Source of the DNA: Acidobacteriota bacterium
Lineage (GTDB): Bacteria; Acidobacteriota; Polarisedimenticolia; Gp22-AA2
Assembly: GCA_003223135.1 (NCBI GenBank)
Contig: QHXX01000022.1
Coordinates: 1 to 64,000, forward strand
Length of the DNA stretch: 64,000 bases
Direction: 5' to 3'
Below the pieces are notes generated by a model, which did not search any database, was not told where the DNA came from, and saw nothing but the letters and a program-made list of their open reading frames with translations. A program made the translations under genes and the position numbers. Positions 17,015 to 23,894 of the stretch are shown here, piece by piece; the first letter of the stretch is position 1; each line of letters starts with the position of its first letter.

Positions 17015-18279
17015 AGGCAGTCGCCCGTCGCGGGGTGGCGGATATCGTGTGCCGTGGAGAAACCGTACCCCAGGCCGCTCCCGGGCGGGTTCTGGCGCAC
17101 CAGGTAGAAGAACGCCTGCCCCGCCGAAGGGAGGGATGCGTCGGCCAGACCGCGCGTGGTCAGGTCGGTCGAGTCGTTCTCGATGCAGGTGACGACTCCG
17201 AGATCGACGAGCCCGCCCATGGCATGGAGCGCCGAGACGCCGCCACGGATGACGTCGTAGGTGATCCCCGAGCCGAGGAAATTCCAGCGCACCACGGTCG
17301 GCGACGCCTCGGCGACCTCGAGATCCAGGACCGGGACGAAGAACGGAGCGGCGGACGCCCTGGCGGGATCGCGGCAGGACGCGGCCTCGATGCCATCGGG
17401 CACGCCGTCGCCGTCGCTGTCAGGGTCGGCGGGATTGGTGAGATAGAAGAAACGCTCGGCGTCGTCCGACAATCCGTCGCCGTCACTGTCGATCTCGGCG
17501 GGACCGAGGAGCGGCCGCGAATGGATCGCCACGACCGCGTCGAGGTCGAACCCCTCCGACGACCCCGGAATGCCGATCGGCAGGTTCGGATCGATCAGGC
17601 GCACGTAGCGCGCCCGGGTCAGCCCGACGGTGGCCAGGTCGAAGGCGTCGCCGCCGTGCCCGGACACGCCCCCGGGTGCCGCCGGGTCGAAGACCAGCGG
17701 GTCGTCCGGCACCGTCCAGTTGCCGGTGAAATTGGGCGTGATCCCGAACAGCCCGATGAGACGCCCCAACAGCGCCTTGTCGGTGCACAGCGACGTCACC
17801 TGCGCCAGGGCGGAGGCGTCGAACGGGAACCTCATGAAGGTCACGCCGTCCTCGCTGACCTCGACGATTCCCGGCTCGGCGAACACCGAGTACGGGTCGG
17901 CGTCGCTCGCGGGCACGCTGGTACAGAAGAACGGGTTCTCGAAGACGATCAGGTCCGGACCCGGCCCGTCGACGATCTCGTTGTCGGTGAACTCCAGTGT
18001 GATCGTCCCGCCATGGCCCACGGACATGACGGCCAGGGAGCCGGTCGTCGGCGTGGCGCTGCCGGGAGGTCCCAGGACGATCCCCGGCTGCCAGGTGTTG
18101 AACGCCGGCGGCGAGCTGACCGATCCCGGGACGAACGAGACGATCCGGTCGGGGAAGCAGTCGCTCGTCGTCTGGGCGCGCGCGGGCGACCCGCGCAGGG
18201 CGATGAACAGACAGACCAGAATGGCGGCGAATGACCGCCCGACGCGACGCCAGGTGACGGCGGGAGCGAAGCGATCCAT
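17011..18279 (-). CDS. Secreted surface protein with calcium-binding (thrombospondin-3-like) repeats, B12 locus
   Basis: This 422-residue exported protein has a signal peptide (hydrophobic segment about residues 17-33, ending ARA). Its beta-rich domain carries LIVFENPFF, IVEVSEDGVTFMRFP, GGDAFDLATVGL and EGFDLDAVVAIHSRP. Two Asp-rich Ca-binding repeats (DSDGDGLSD and DSDGDGVPDG) and a second beta domain follow. ATG 18279 is chosen because a GAGGGGG lies about eight bases upstream; a GTG at 18331-18333 sits in the terminator's T-run and is unlikely. It is the first gene after the cobalamin riboswitch and overlaps the receptor gene by four bases (ATGA), so it is probably a cell-surface partner in B12 capture. 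Its biochemical role is unknown. Confidence 0.75.
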   Translation of the reverse strand: MDRFAPAVTWRRVGRSFAAILVCLFIALRGSPARAQTTSDCFPDRIVSFVPGSVSSPPAFNTWQPGIVLGPPGSATPTTGSLAVMSVGHGGTITLEFTDNEIVDGPGPDLIVFENPFFCTSVPASDADPYSVFAEPGIVEVSEDGVTFMRFPFDASALAQVTSLCTDKALLGRLIGLFGITPNFTGNWTVPDDPLVFDPAAPGGVSGHGGDAFDLATVGLTRARYVRLIDPNLPIGIPGSSEGFDLDAVVAIHSRPLLGPAEIDSDGDGLSDDAERFFYLTNPADPDSDGDGVPDGIEAASCRDPARASAAPFFVPVLDLEVAEASPTVVRWNFLGSGITYDVIRGGVSALHAMGGLVDLGVVTCIENDSTDLTTRGLADASLPSAGQAFFYLVRQNPPGSGLGYGFSTAHDIRHPATGDCL

Positions 18280-18335
18280 GGCGACCCCCCTCGAGGCAGA
18301 GCGTCCTCGCGACGGATCGCCGGGGGGAAACACAG

Positions 18336-18362
18336 AAAACCCCGGCCTCTTCCGGGCCGGGG
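18336..18362 (-). terminator. Intrinsic terminator between riboswitch and first B12-locus gene
   Basis: On the minus strand CCCCGGCC (18362-18355) pairs with GGCCGGGG (18347-18340) around a seven-base loop and is followed directly by TTTT (18339-18336). Its position after the aptamer and before the first gene points to premature termination as the switch mechanism when cobalamin is bound. The anti-terminator pairing was not modelled. Confidence 0.8.
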
Positions 18363-18420
18363 CGTCATCGGTGAGTTGCGCCGAGATCCCTCTCCCGCGA
18401 GAGGTCCGTCACGACATCAT

Positions 18421-18575
18421 CGCGGGCAGGTTTCCTGGCTCGCGGCTGTCTACTCGCCGGCCCTTCCCAGGAACCTCAGGCTCCCAGTGGGATTCTCCGG
18501 CTTTCGGTACCGCTCACAGTTGCGGGGCAGCGGGGGTTTCTCACCCCCTTCCCTTTTCAACCGCTCCGCCGCGAC
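18421..18575 (-). promoter_or_regulatory. Cobalamin riboswitch aptamer
   Basis: Read on the minus strand, this segment carries all hallmark blocks of the B12 aptamer in order. AAAAGGGAA then GGTGAAACCCCCGCTGCCCC and GCAACTGTGAGCGG come first, then GAAAGCC, AATCCCACTGGG, CTGGGAAGGGCCGGCGAGTA, and finally the B12 box GAGCCAGGAAACCTGCC. A consensus promoter lies just upstream and an intrinsic terminator downstream, so B12 should shut off transcription of the surface protein, receptor, propeller and BtuF genes. Boundaries are approximate by about ten bases. The identification is very secure. Confidence 0.97.
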
Positions 18576-18625
18576 GGCGGAGCGATCGCCCACGATGCGA
18601 AATGTCAAGGAACCGAAGCGGCCCT

Positions 18626-18654
18626 TATATACGCCGCCCGGGAATCGATGTCAA
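18626..18654 (-). promoter_or_regulatory. Promoter of the riboswitch-controlled B12 operon
   Basis: On the minus strand TTGACA (18654-18649) and TATATA (18631-18626) are 17 bases apart, a near-perfect sigma-70 promoter. It places the start site near 18619, just ahead of the aptamer. The -35 hexamer overlaps the stop codon of the upstream gene. Confidence 0.85.
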
Positions 18655-19463
18655 TGCGCGTTTCGCTCCGCGCGCTCCTTCAGGGCCCGGTTCATCGCCT
18701 CGAAGCCCTGCTGCGTCGCGTTCCACATGGAGCGCGGCATGAACGGAATGAGCAGACCGCGGAAGGTCTCGCGCTGAGAGAAGCGCACCCTGCCGGCTGA
18801 AAATGGCGCGATCGTGAAGACGTGTTCCCCGTCAAAGACGCCAGGGAGGAGCACGCGGCCCAGCCAGCGCAGCTCGCGGTCCGGGTCGGCGATGAGAACA
18901 GTGGGTCGAAAGGTCATGCCGCGCCGTCCCGGCAGGCGGATCTCGACGGTGAGGCGCTCGTCCCTGCGGACGGCGCCTTCGATTCTCACGATGAACGGGT
19001 TCCAGCGCGCGTACGACTGGAAATCCGCAAGGACGTCCCAGACGCGCCGGGCGGACGCTTCGATCGTCACGTGCGAGAGGAGCCGCCGTTCGACCAGCCC
19101 GCGGCGCGGTTCCGGCAGAAGCGGGATCGAAGAGGCGTCGTACTCAACGGTCGCCCGCTCCGCCATGCGCGCGGCCGTTCGGGTCCAGATCTCGACCGAA
19201 GCGCGGAACGCCGGCAGCGCCGGAACAGGGGCGCCCCCGGGGATCGCCGCGAGTTTCGCGTCTCCCTTGGCCAAAAGCGACGCCGCTCCGGAAGGCTGGC
19301 CGCACTGCAGCTTGTGGAATCCGGCCGCCACCTGGATCAGGCCATGCAGGAGAATTTCGTCCGCTCCCAGCGCCCGGCGCCAGGCGTCCTCCCAGACCTC
19401 GTGGGCCTCGAAGAATTGCGCGCGGTTGAACAGGACGCTCCCTTCATCGAGAAGGCGCTCCAT
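18651..19463 (-). CDS. DUF309-SRPBCC fusion protein
   Basis: This 270-residue cytoplasmic protein has two fused parts. Residues 1 to about 85 are a DUF309 helical domain (LFNRAQFFEAHEVWEDAWR, then LHGLIQVAAGFHKLQCGQ). The second, from about 130 to the end, is an SRPBCC/START-like hydrophobic-ligand domain (VTIEASARRVWDVLADFQSYARWNPFI split across the strand-helix start, with ETFRGLLIPF near the end). ATG 19463 is preferred over a TTG at 19475. DUF309 has no known activity; SRPBCC domains bind hydrophobic ligands. The combination is unusual, and function is unknown. It is divergent from the ACT-domain gene. Confidence 0.8.
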   Translation of the reverse strand: MERLLDEGSVLFNRAQFFEAHEVWEDAWRRALGADEILLHGLIQVAAGFHKLQCGQPSGAASLLAKGDAKLAAIPGGAPVPALPAFRASVEIWTRTAARMAERATVEYDASSIPLLPEPRRGLVERRLLSHVTIEASARRVWDVLADFQSYARWNPFIVRIEGAVRRDERLTVEIRLPGRRGMTFRPTVLIADPDRELRWLGRVLLPGVFDGEHVFTIAPFSAGRVRFSQRETFRGLLIPFMPRSMWNATQQGFEAMNRALKERAERNAH

Positions 19464-19530
19464 TCTGGAATCCAAGGCCGTTTCTCCGGGCCGGGGCAGG
19501 GACAGCGGATATCGTATCGGCGCCGGCGAG

Positions 19531-19549
19531 ACTGTATCTCAAAGACAGT
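19531..19549. promoter_or_regulatory. Inverted repeat ACTGT-N9-ACAGT in a divergent intergenic region
   Basis: A perfect five-base inverted repeat with a nine-base centre lies between the divergent DUF309-SRPBCC and ACT-domain genes and could be an operator for a dimeric regulator. It resembles an enterobacterial LexA box but has N9 where CTGT-N8-ACAG is expected. No regulator gene is adjacent. Confidence 0.3.
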
Positions 19550-19607
19550 GCTGGCGGGGAAGAGGCGGGACCTCAAAATGCGCCGGGGACTTCGTCCTGT
19601 CTTGATC

Positions 19608-19613
19608 TACAAT
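19608..19613 (+). promoter_or_regulatory. Possible -10 element of the ACT-domain gene
   Basis: TACAAT ends nine bases before the GTG start codon, with no Shine-Dalgarno sequence between, consistent with a leaderless or nearly leaderless transcript. No convincing -35 hexamer is visible at 16-18 bases. Confidence 0.4.
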
Positions 19614-19622
19614 CGTGGCACC

Positions 19623-20159
19623 GTGAGACGCCATTTCATACTGACTGCCATCGGAAAGGATCGCCCCGGGATCGTCGCGGACCTGGCGGAGATGGTGTTC
19701 GATCTCGGCTGCAACCTCGAGACCAGCAGCATGATCAACCTGGGAAGCGAGTTCGCCACCATGCTCCTGCTCTCCGGCCGCGGCGACGACCTGCACCAGC
19801 GCCTGCACATGACCTGCAAGCACCTGGAGTACGAGAAGGGGATGACGATCTTCATCAAGCCGATCGAGGAGGGCGCAGGTCCTGCATCCCCGCCGGGCGG
19901 CCGGCCGTTCCGCGTGCGGACGATGGGCGAGGACAAGGCCGGGATCGTGGCCAGAACGGCCCGGGCGATCGCCGACGCCGGCGGCAACATCCTGGAGCTG
20001 ACGTCCCATTTGAAAACGGCCGCCTCCACCGGCACCCCGCTCTACGAGATGGAAATACGCTTCGATTTGCCGCGCTCGGTCGATCCGGACGGGCTGCGCA
20101 GGACGCTCCAGACGATCGAAGAGTCGCTCCACATCGACATCACCCTGTCGCCCGTCTGA
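19623..20159 (+). CDS. Tandem ACT-domain regulator, GcvR-like
   Basis: A 178-residue protein made of two ACT domains. The first opens with FILTAIGKDRPGIVADLAEM and the second with FRVRTMGEDKAGIVARTARA, each with the ligand-contacting D-x-P/A-G-I motif and followed by N-L-E/N-I-L-E strands. This is the layout of GcvR-type proteins, which sense glycine and modulate the glycine cleavage regulator by protein contact. No gcv gene is in the window, so the regulated pathway is unknown. GTG 19623 is chosen as it sits directly before the first ACT strand. The acyltransferase gene follows after seven bases. Confidence 0.82.
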   Translation: MRRHFILTAIGKDRPGIVADLAEMVFDLGCNLETSSMINLGSEFATMLLLSGRGDDLHQRLHMTCKHLEYEKGMTIFIKPIEEGAGPASPPGGRPFRVRTMGEDKAGIVARTARAIADAGGNILELTSHLKTAASTGTPLYEMEIRFDLPRSVDPDGLRRTLQTIEESLHIDITLSPV

Positions 20160-20166
20160 GCCGTTC

Positions 20167-21123
20167 ATGAGGAGCCCGGACCTGCGAAGCGCCGCGCAGG
20201 AGGGACGCGCCACACCCTCGCGCTGGTACACGCACGGCTGGAACCGCGATCTCTCCTGGCGACTGATCCACGCCATCATCCCCAGAGTACCGCGCCTCCT
20301 GCGGCCGCCGATCCACGTCGCCACCACGGCCGTCTGCTACCTGGCGATGCCGCGGGAGAGGCACGCCGCCCGCCTCAACCTCGAGCGGGTCACCCGGCGA
20401 CCCGGTCTCCCGGCGCGCCTCCTGGCGTTCCGCCTGTTCTACAACTTCAGCAAATTCATGGTCGGGTACACCGACCTCGTGCGGATGCGGCCGGAGGCGA
20501 TGCGGCGTTTCGTCGAGGGGGGTGACGACGCGCGGCGGCTCGTCGATACGCTTCTGGCCGATGGGAAGGGGTTGATCGTCCTGACGATGCACCTGGGGAA
20601 CTGGGAGATGGGTCTGGCGCACCTGGCCTGCATGGGGCGGCCGGTGAGCGTCGTGCTGCGGCCCGAGGGCTCGGAAGCGGCTCCCTACGAAAGTGAGGCG
20701 CGCCGCCGGGCCGGGGTGCGCATCGTCCCTGCAGGGGAGTCGGCCTGGAACGGTCTCGATCTTTTGCTGGCGCTCCGCCGCGGGGAGATCGTGGCGATCC
20801 AGGGGGACCGCCCGTTCGGGCCGCTGCGCGAGCGCGTGCGGCTCTTCGGCGCACCCGTCGATCTCCCGGCGGGCCCCTTTTTTCTGGCGCAGGCGAGCGG
20901 CGCGCCGATCCTCGCCGTCTGCGTGCCGATTCGCGGCCACTTCCGGTACCGGATCGTCGTGGACGGCCCGCTCCGCGTCGGGCCCGGTGTTACGGACGTG
21001 CGGGCGGCGGTCGAGGCGTTCGCCCGGATCCTCGAGAGGTTCGTCTCCGCCTACCCGACCCAGTGGTTCAACTTCTATGAAGTGTGGGAGAGGTTCGAAG
21101 GGGTGGGCGCGCCACCAGGCTGA
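20167..21123 (+). CDS. LpxL/HtrB-like lysophospholipid or lipid A acyltransferase
   Basis: This 318-residue enzyme belongs to the LpxL/HtrB acyltransferase family. It has the catalytic HX4(D/E) motif in LTMHLGNWEMG (about residue 138) and the downstream QGDRPFG motif with a following hydrophobic stretch. An N-terminal helix (about 38-60) probably anchors it to the inner membrane. It would transfer an acyl chain from ACP to lipid A or to another membrane glycolipid; similar enzymes are part of aryl-polyene clusters, which fits the acyl-CoA ligase that converges on it and the ACP/KS genes 9 kb away. The last 56 bases overlap the 3' end of the opposite-strand ligase gene. Confidence 0.82.
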   Translation: MRSPDLRSAAQEGRATPSRWYTHGWNRDLSWRLIHAIIPRVPRLLRPPIHVATTAVCYLAMPRERHAARLNLERVTRRPGLPARLLAFRLFYNFSKFMVGYTDLVRMRPEAMRRFVEGGDDARRLVDTLLADGKGLIVLTMHLGNWEMGLAHLACMGRPVSVVLRPEGSEAAPYESEARRRAGVRIVPAGESAWNGLDLLLALRRGEIVAIQGDRPFGPLRERVRLFGAPVDLPAGPFFLAQASGAPILAVCVPIRGHFRYRIVVDGPLRVGPGVTDVRAAVEAFARILERFVSAYPTQWFNFYEVWERFEGVGAPPG

Positions 21124-22621
21124 GGAGTGTTTTCCGCTCGGTCTTGCCGCGGGCGCTCACGGGGATTCGATCTACCAACTCGATGCGTCGCGGCACCTTG
21201 AAGGAGGCGAGCCGCCCACCGCAGACCGAAAGGAGAGTCTCGCGGGTCACGCCGCGCGCCACCACCACGCAGGCGCACACCGCCTGTCCGCGGTGGCGGT
21301 CCGGCGCTCCGAAGACGACCACCTGCCGGACGCCGGGCACGTCGCGCAGAACCGCCTCGACCTCGGCCGGGTTCACCTTCCGGCCGCCCACGTTGATCAT
21401 CCGGTCGACGCGGCCGAGCAGGCAGAGCCGCCCATCGGCGTCGATGCGCCCGAGGTCCCCCGTGACGAAGCGCCCGCCGCCCAGGTCGGACCCGCTCTCG
21501 GGGACGTAGCCGACAGCCACCGCCTCGCTCTCCACGCACAGGCGGCCGACCCCGTCCTCGCCGCCGCGCCCGGTGCGCAGGTCCACCCGAACTCCCTCGA
21601 GCGGCGTCCCGACGCAGCCGTCGGGGACTACCCCGTCGCGCGACCGGTCATAGGAGATCCCGCCGCACTCACTGGCTCCGTAAAAGGTCCTCACGGGCAG
21701 TCCGAAGCGCTCCTTGAAGGCGCGCGACACGCCGGCCGGGAGCGGCGCGCCGGCCGACAGGCACAGACGCAGTCCCTTGAAGCGCTTCCTCCCCGCTGTC
21801 TGCAGCAGAAGACTGAAGAGGTACGGCGTGCCGGGCAGAACCAGAGGGCCCGGGCGCGAGAGCGCCTCCACCAGGAGAGCCGGCAGGGGCTGCTCAAGGA
21901 GGAGCGGACGCGTTCCCTGCAAGACGAGCGACATCAGAACGTGCCCGAAGCCGTAAGCGTGCCCGAGCGGGATGGCGGTGACCAGCGTGTCGCCCGGGCG
22001 GACACCCAGTGTGCCCGTGATCTGACGCGCGTCGGCGAGGAGCTGGTCGGCCGTCACCACGACGCCGCGCGGCCGGCCTGTGCTCCCGGACGTCAGTCGC
22101 ACGACCGCCGCCTCCCGGTGCGCCTCGCACCCGGCGACCATGGGGCCGCCGGTCCCGGTCTTCGACGCGATACGCCGTCCCGGAATCCAGGCGTGCAGAC
22201 CCGAAAGCGAATCGCCCAGGTCCTCGACATCGCCTGCGTCGGGATCGGCCCGCCGATCCAGCAGGCAGAAGGCGGGCCGCAGCGTCCGGACCAGATCCGC
22301 GATCTCGGCACGCGACAAGTCGGCATCGGCCAGGAGCGGAACGAAGCCACGCTTCCAGAGGGTTGTGATCGCCACCAGGTAGGTGTCGAGGTTGCGGCAG
22401 GACAAAAGGACCAGCTGGCCGGAATCGGGGACCGCCGTCGGGCGCCCCGTCACGGTGCCGACACGCACGAGGCGTCGCTCGGCCCCGAGGATCCGCCTTT
22501 CGAAAGAATCGACGTCGAGACTGCATCCGGGCGGAAGGCAACCGGCCACGTCTCTCTTGGGGGAGGCGGCGAGGCTGGCCAGGAGTCTGTCGTGGAGCGC
22601 CCTCGTCGGCGGCCCGGGCAT
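21068..22621 (-). CDS. AMP-dependent acyl-CoA/acyl-ACP ligase
   Basis: A member of the ANL superfamily of about 517 residues that should activate a carboxylic acid as an adenylate and load it onto CoA or an ACP. Motifs are the P-loop LTSGSTGRPRG (about residue 190), the A5-type TFYGASECGG, the A7 aspartate in TGDLGRID, and the hinge and A10 lysine region (RGKTERK) near the C-terminus. ATG 22621 is preferred to ATG 22630 because a TATAAT overlaps the latter. The gene is convergent with the LpxL-like acyltransferase and overlaps it. It could prime the acyl pathway encoded at 29-34 kb; that connection is inference. Confidence 0.85.
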   Translation of the reverse strand: MPGPPTRALHDRLLASLAASPKRDVAGCLPPGCSLDVDSFERRILGAERRLVRVGTVTGRPTAVPDSGQLVLLSCRNLDTYLVAITTLWKRGFVPLLADADLSRAEIADLVRTLRPAFCLLDRRADPDAGDVEDLGDSLSGLHAWIPGRRIASKTGTGGPMVAGCEAHREAAVVRLTSGSTGRPRGVVVTADQLLADARQITGTLGVRPGDTLVTAIPLGHAYGFGHVLMSLVLQGTRPLLLEQPLPALLVEALSRPGPLVLPGTPYLFSLLLQTAGRKRFKGLRLCLSAGAPLPAGVSRAFKERFGLPVRTFYGASECGGISYDRSRDGVVPDGCVGTPLEGVRVDLRTGRGGEDGVGRLCVESEAVAVGYVPESGSDLGGGRFVTGDLGRIDADGRLCLLGRVDRMINVGGRKVNPAEVEAVLRDVPGVRQVVVFGAPDRHRGQAVCACVVVARGVTRETLLSVCGGRLASFKVPRRIELVDRIPVSARGKTERKTLLSLVARPPLRTSPTLHRS

Positions 22622-22628
22622 GCGGCGC

Positions 22629-22634
22629 ATTATA
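22629..22634 (-). promoter_or_regulatory. Consensus -10 element before the acyl ligase
   Basis: A perfect TATAAT on the minus strand overlaps the first possible ATG (22630) and lies seven bases before the second ATG (22621). Transcription would start at about the second ATG, giving a leaderless message. No good -35 is visible. Confidence 0.5.
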
Positions 22635-22665
22635 GCGGCAGTGCCGCACTTTCCGGCGCTTGATG

Positions 22666-22695
22666 TTGCGGTGTCGTCAAGGCCGGGGGTATCAT
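22666..22695 (+). promoter_or_regulatory. Promoter of the PHP-domain gene, leaderless arrangement
   Basis: TTGCGG and TATCAT are 18 bases apart, and the -10 ends exactly six bases before the GTG at 22702. No Shine-Dalgarno sequence is placed correctly for that GTG, so a leaderless mRNA is likely. Confidence 0.55.
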
Positions 22696-22701
22696 CCAGC
22701 C

Positions 22702-23685
22702 GTGAGCGACGCCACCTCCGGTCCGCCTGCTCCCTCCGCGCCCAGGCGTTGCGACCTCCACCTCCATACCCGCTACTCGTCCTGGCGCCACGCGCGCGTC
22801 CTGCGAGCGCGCGATTCGTACTCCGAGCCGGTCGATGTGTTCGACCGGGCGAAGGCCGCCGGGATGGACTACGTGGCGATCACCGACCACGACTCCATCG
22901 AGGGGGCCCTGGGCCTCCTCGAGGCCCGGCCGGATCGGGCGTCCGAGATCATCGTGGGCGAGGAGGTGGAGACGCGCTTCCCCGACACCGGGCAGCCGCT
23001 GCACGTCAATGTCTATGGTCTCGATGAGTCAGCGCACCGCGAGGTGCAGATCCTGCGCGGAAACGTCCGCGAGCTCGTTTCTTATCTGCGCCGGCGCGGT
23101 CTCCTGTTCGTCCTTAATCATCCGTTCTGGTCCTACCGATTCCAGAAGCGCCCGCGCGCCTACGTCGAGGAGATCCTGGAGCTGTTCGACCACATCGAGG
23201 TGGCCAACAGCACGATGCCGTCCGGCCACGGCGAGGCGGCCGAGGCGATGTTGCGCTATGCCCTGGCCCTCGGCCTGCGCAAGACGGCCGTCGGCGGCAG
23301 CGACGCGCACGTTCTGGACCACGTCGGCTCGTCCTACACGTGCGCGCCGGGCGACACCGCCTCCGAATGGCTCGCGAGCGTGGCGCGTGGCGACTGCCGT
23401 CCGGTCGGAAGCGTCATCGGCTTCCCGCGCCTCCTGTCGCACGTCTACCGCGCCGTCGGCCGCTACTACGCCGGCATGGCGACACCCGAGGGCCGGGCCG
23501 GGATGGATGCCGTGAATTACCTCGCCGCCGCCGTCCTCCTGCCCGCCGCGACCGTTCTCGGCGTTCCCGCCGTCCTCGCCTGCCTCAACGAGATCAAGCA
23601 GCGCTCGGTCCTCGCCGTGACGCGCCGCAGTCTGGAGCGTCTCATCGGCGCCGGGGCGCAGGCTCCCCTCGAGGCGTTGGACTGA
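22702..23685 (+). CDS. PHP-domain metallophosphoesterase
   Basis: A 327-residue PHP hydrolase. The N-terminal metal ligands are in CDLHLHTRYSSW, followed by YVAITDHDSIEGALGL and the glutamate region VGEEVETRFP. LFVLNHPFW and GGSDAHVLDHVGSSYT supply the later histidines and aspartate. The family cleaves phosphoesters such as histidinol phosphate or short nucleic acids; this stand-alone form is not HisK or a polymerase domain. GTG 22702 is chosen from the -10 position and because the domain begins right after it. The C-terminal third has a hydrophobic stretch (YLAAAVLLPAATVLGVPAVL) that may associate with the membrane. Substrate unknown. Confidence 0.85.
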   Translation: MSDATSGPPAPSAPRRCDLHLHTRYSSWRHARVLRARDSYSEPVDVFDRAKAAGMDYVAITDHDSIEGALGLLEARPDRASEIIVGEEVETRFPDTGQPLHVNVYGLDESAHREVQILRGNVRELVSYLRRRGLLFVLNHPFWSYRFQKRPRAYVEEILELFDHIEVANSTMPSGHGEAAEAMLRYALALGLRKTAVGGSDAHVLDHVGSSYTCAPGDTASEWLASVARGDCRPVGSVIGFPRLLSHVYRAVGRYYAGMATPEGRAGMDAVNYLAAAVLLPAATVLGVPAVLACLNEIKQRSVLAVTRRSLERLIGAGAQAPLEALD

Positions 23686-23711
23686 TTTCTCGCTCGCCGA
23701 GTGCCCACCAT

Positions 23712-23799
23712 CCCTCAAGAAAACCCCCGAGGCTTGTTCCAGGGAATCCCTCCATCTCTCAAGGACACGCCCGAGGTTTGTTTCAGGGAATCTCTGATT
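23712..23799. repeat. Imperfect 44-bp tandem repeat, two copies
   Basis: Two adjacent copies (23712-23755 and 23756-23799) share the cores CTCAAG, CCCGAGG, TTGTT and CAGGGAATC with a handful of substitutions. They lie in the 209-base gap between the PHP gene and the secreted subtilase gene. No further copies were noticed in the window. Confidence 0.75.
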
Positions 23800-23894
23800 G
23801 TCTCGGCGCCCTCTCCCCGTGATATTGCGTGAATTGAGCGGACGAGCGGCCGCGGGGACACCCTCGGCGTCCCTGCAAGGACACGGAGGACGCA

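Noticed and set aside
15101-17107. 668-codon plus-strand frame across the TonB receptor
   Set aside because: Antisense shadow of the receptor gene, Arg/Gly/Asp-rich with no recognisable motif.
19531-19549. Interpretation of the ACTGT/ACAGT dyad as a LexA box
   Set aside because: Spacing is nine bases between CTGT and ACAG instead of eight, and LexA boxes in Acidobacteria-like phyla are not expected to follow the enterobacterial form.
20693-22663. 656-codon plus-strand frame across the acyltransferase and acyl ligase
   Set aside because: Overlaps two genes with strong family motifs on the proper frames; reads as low-information sequence.
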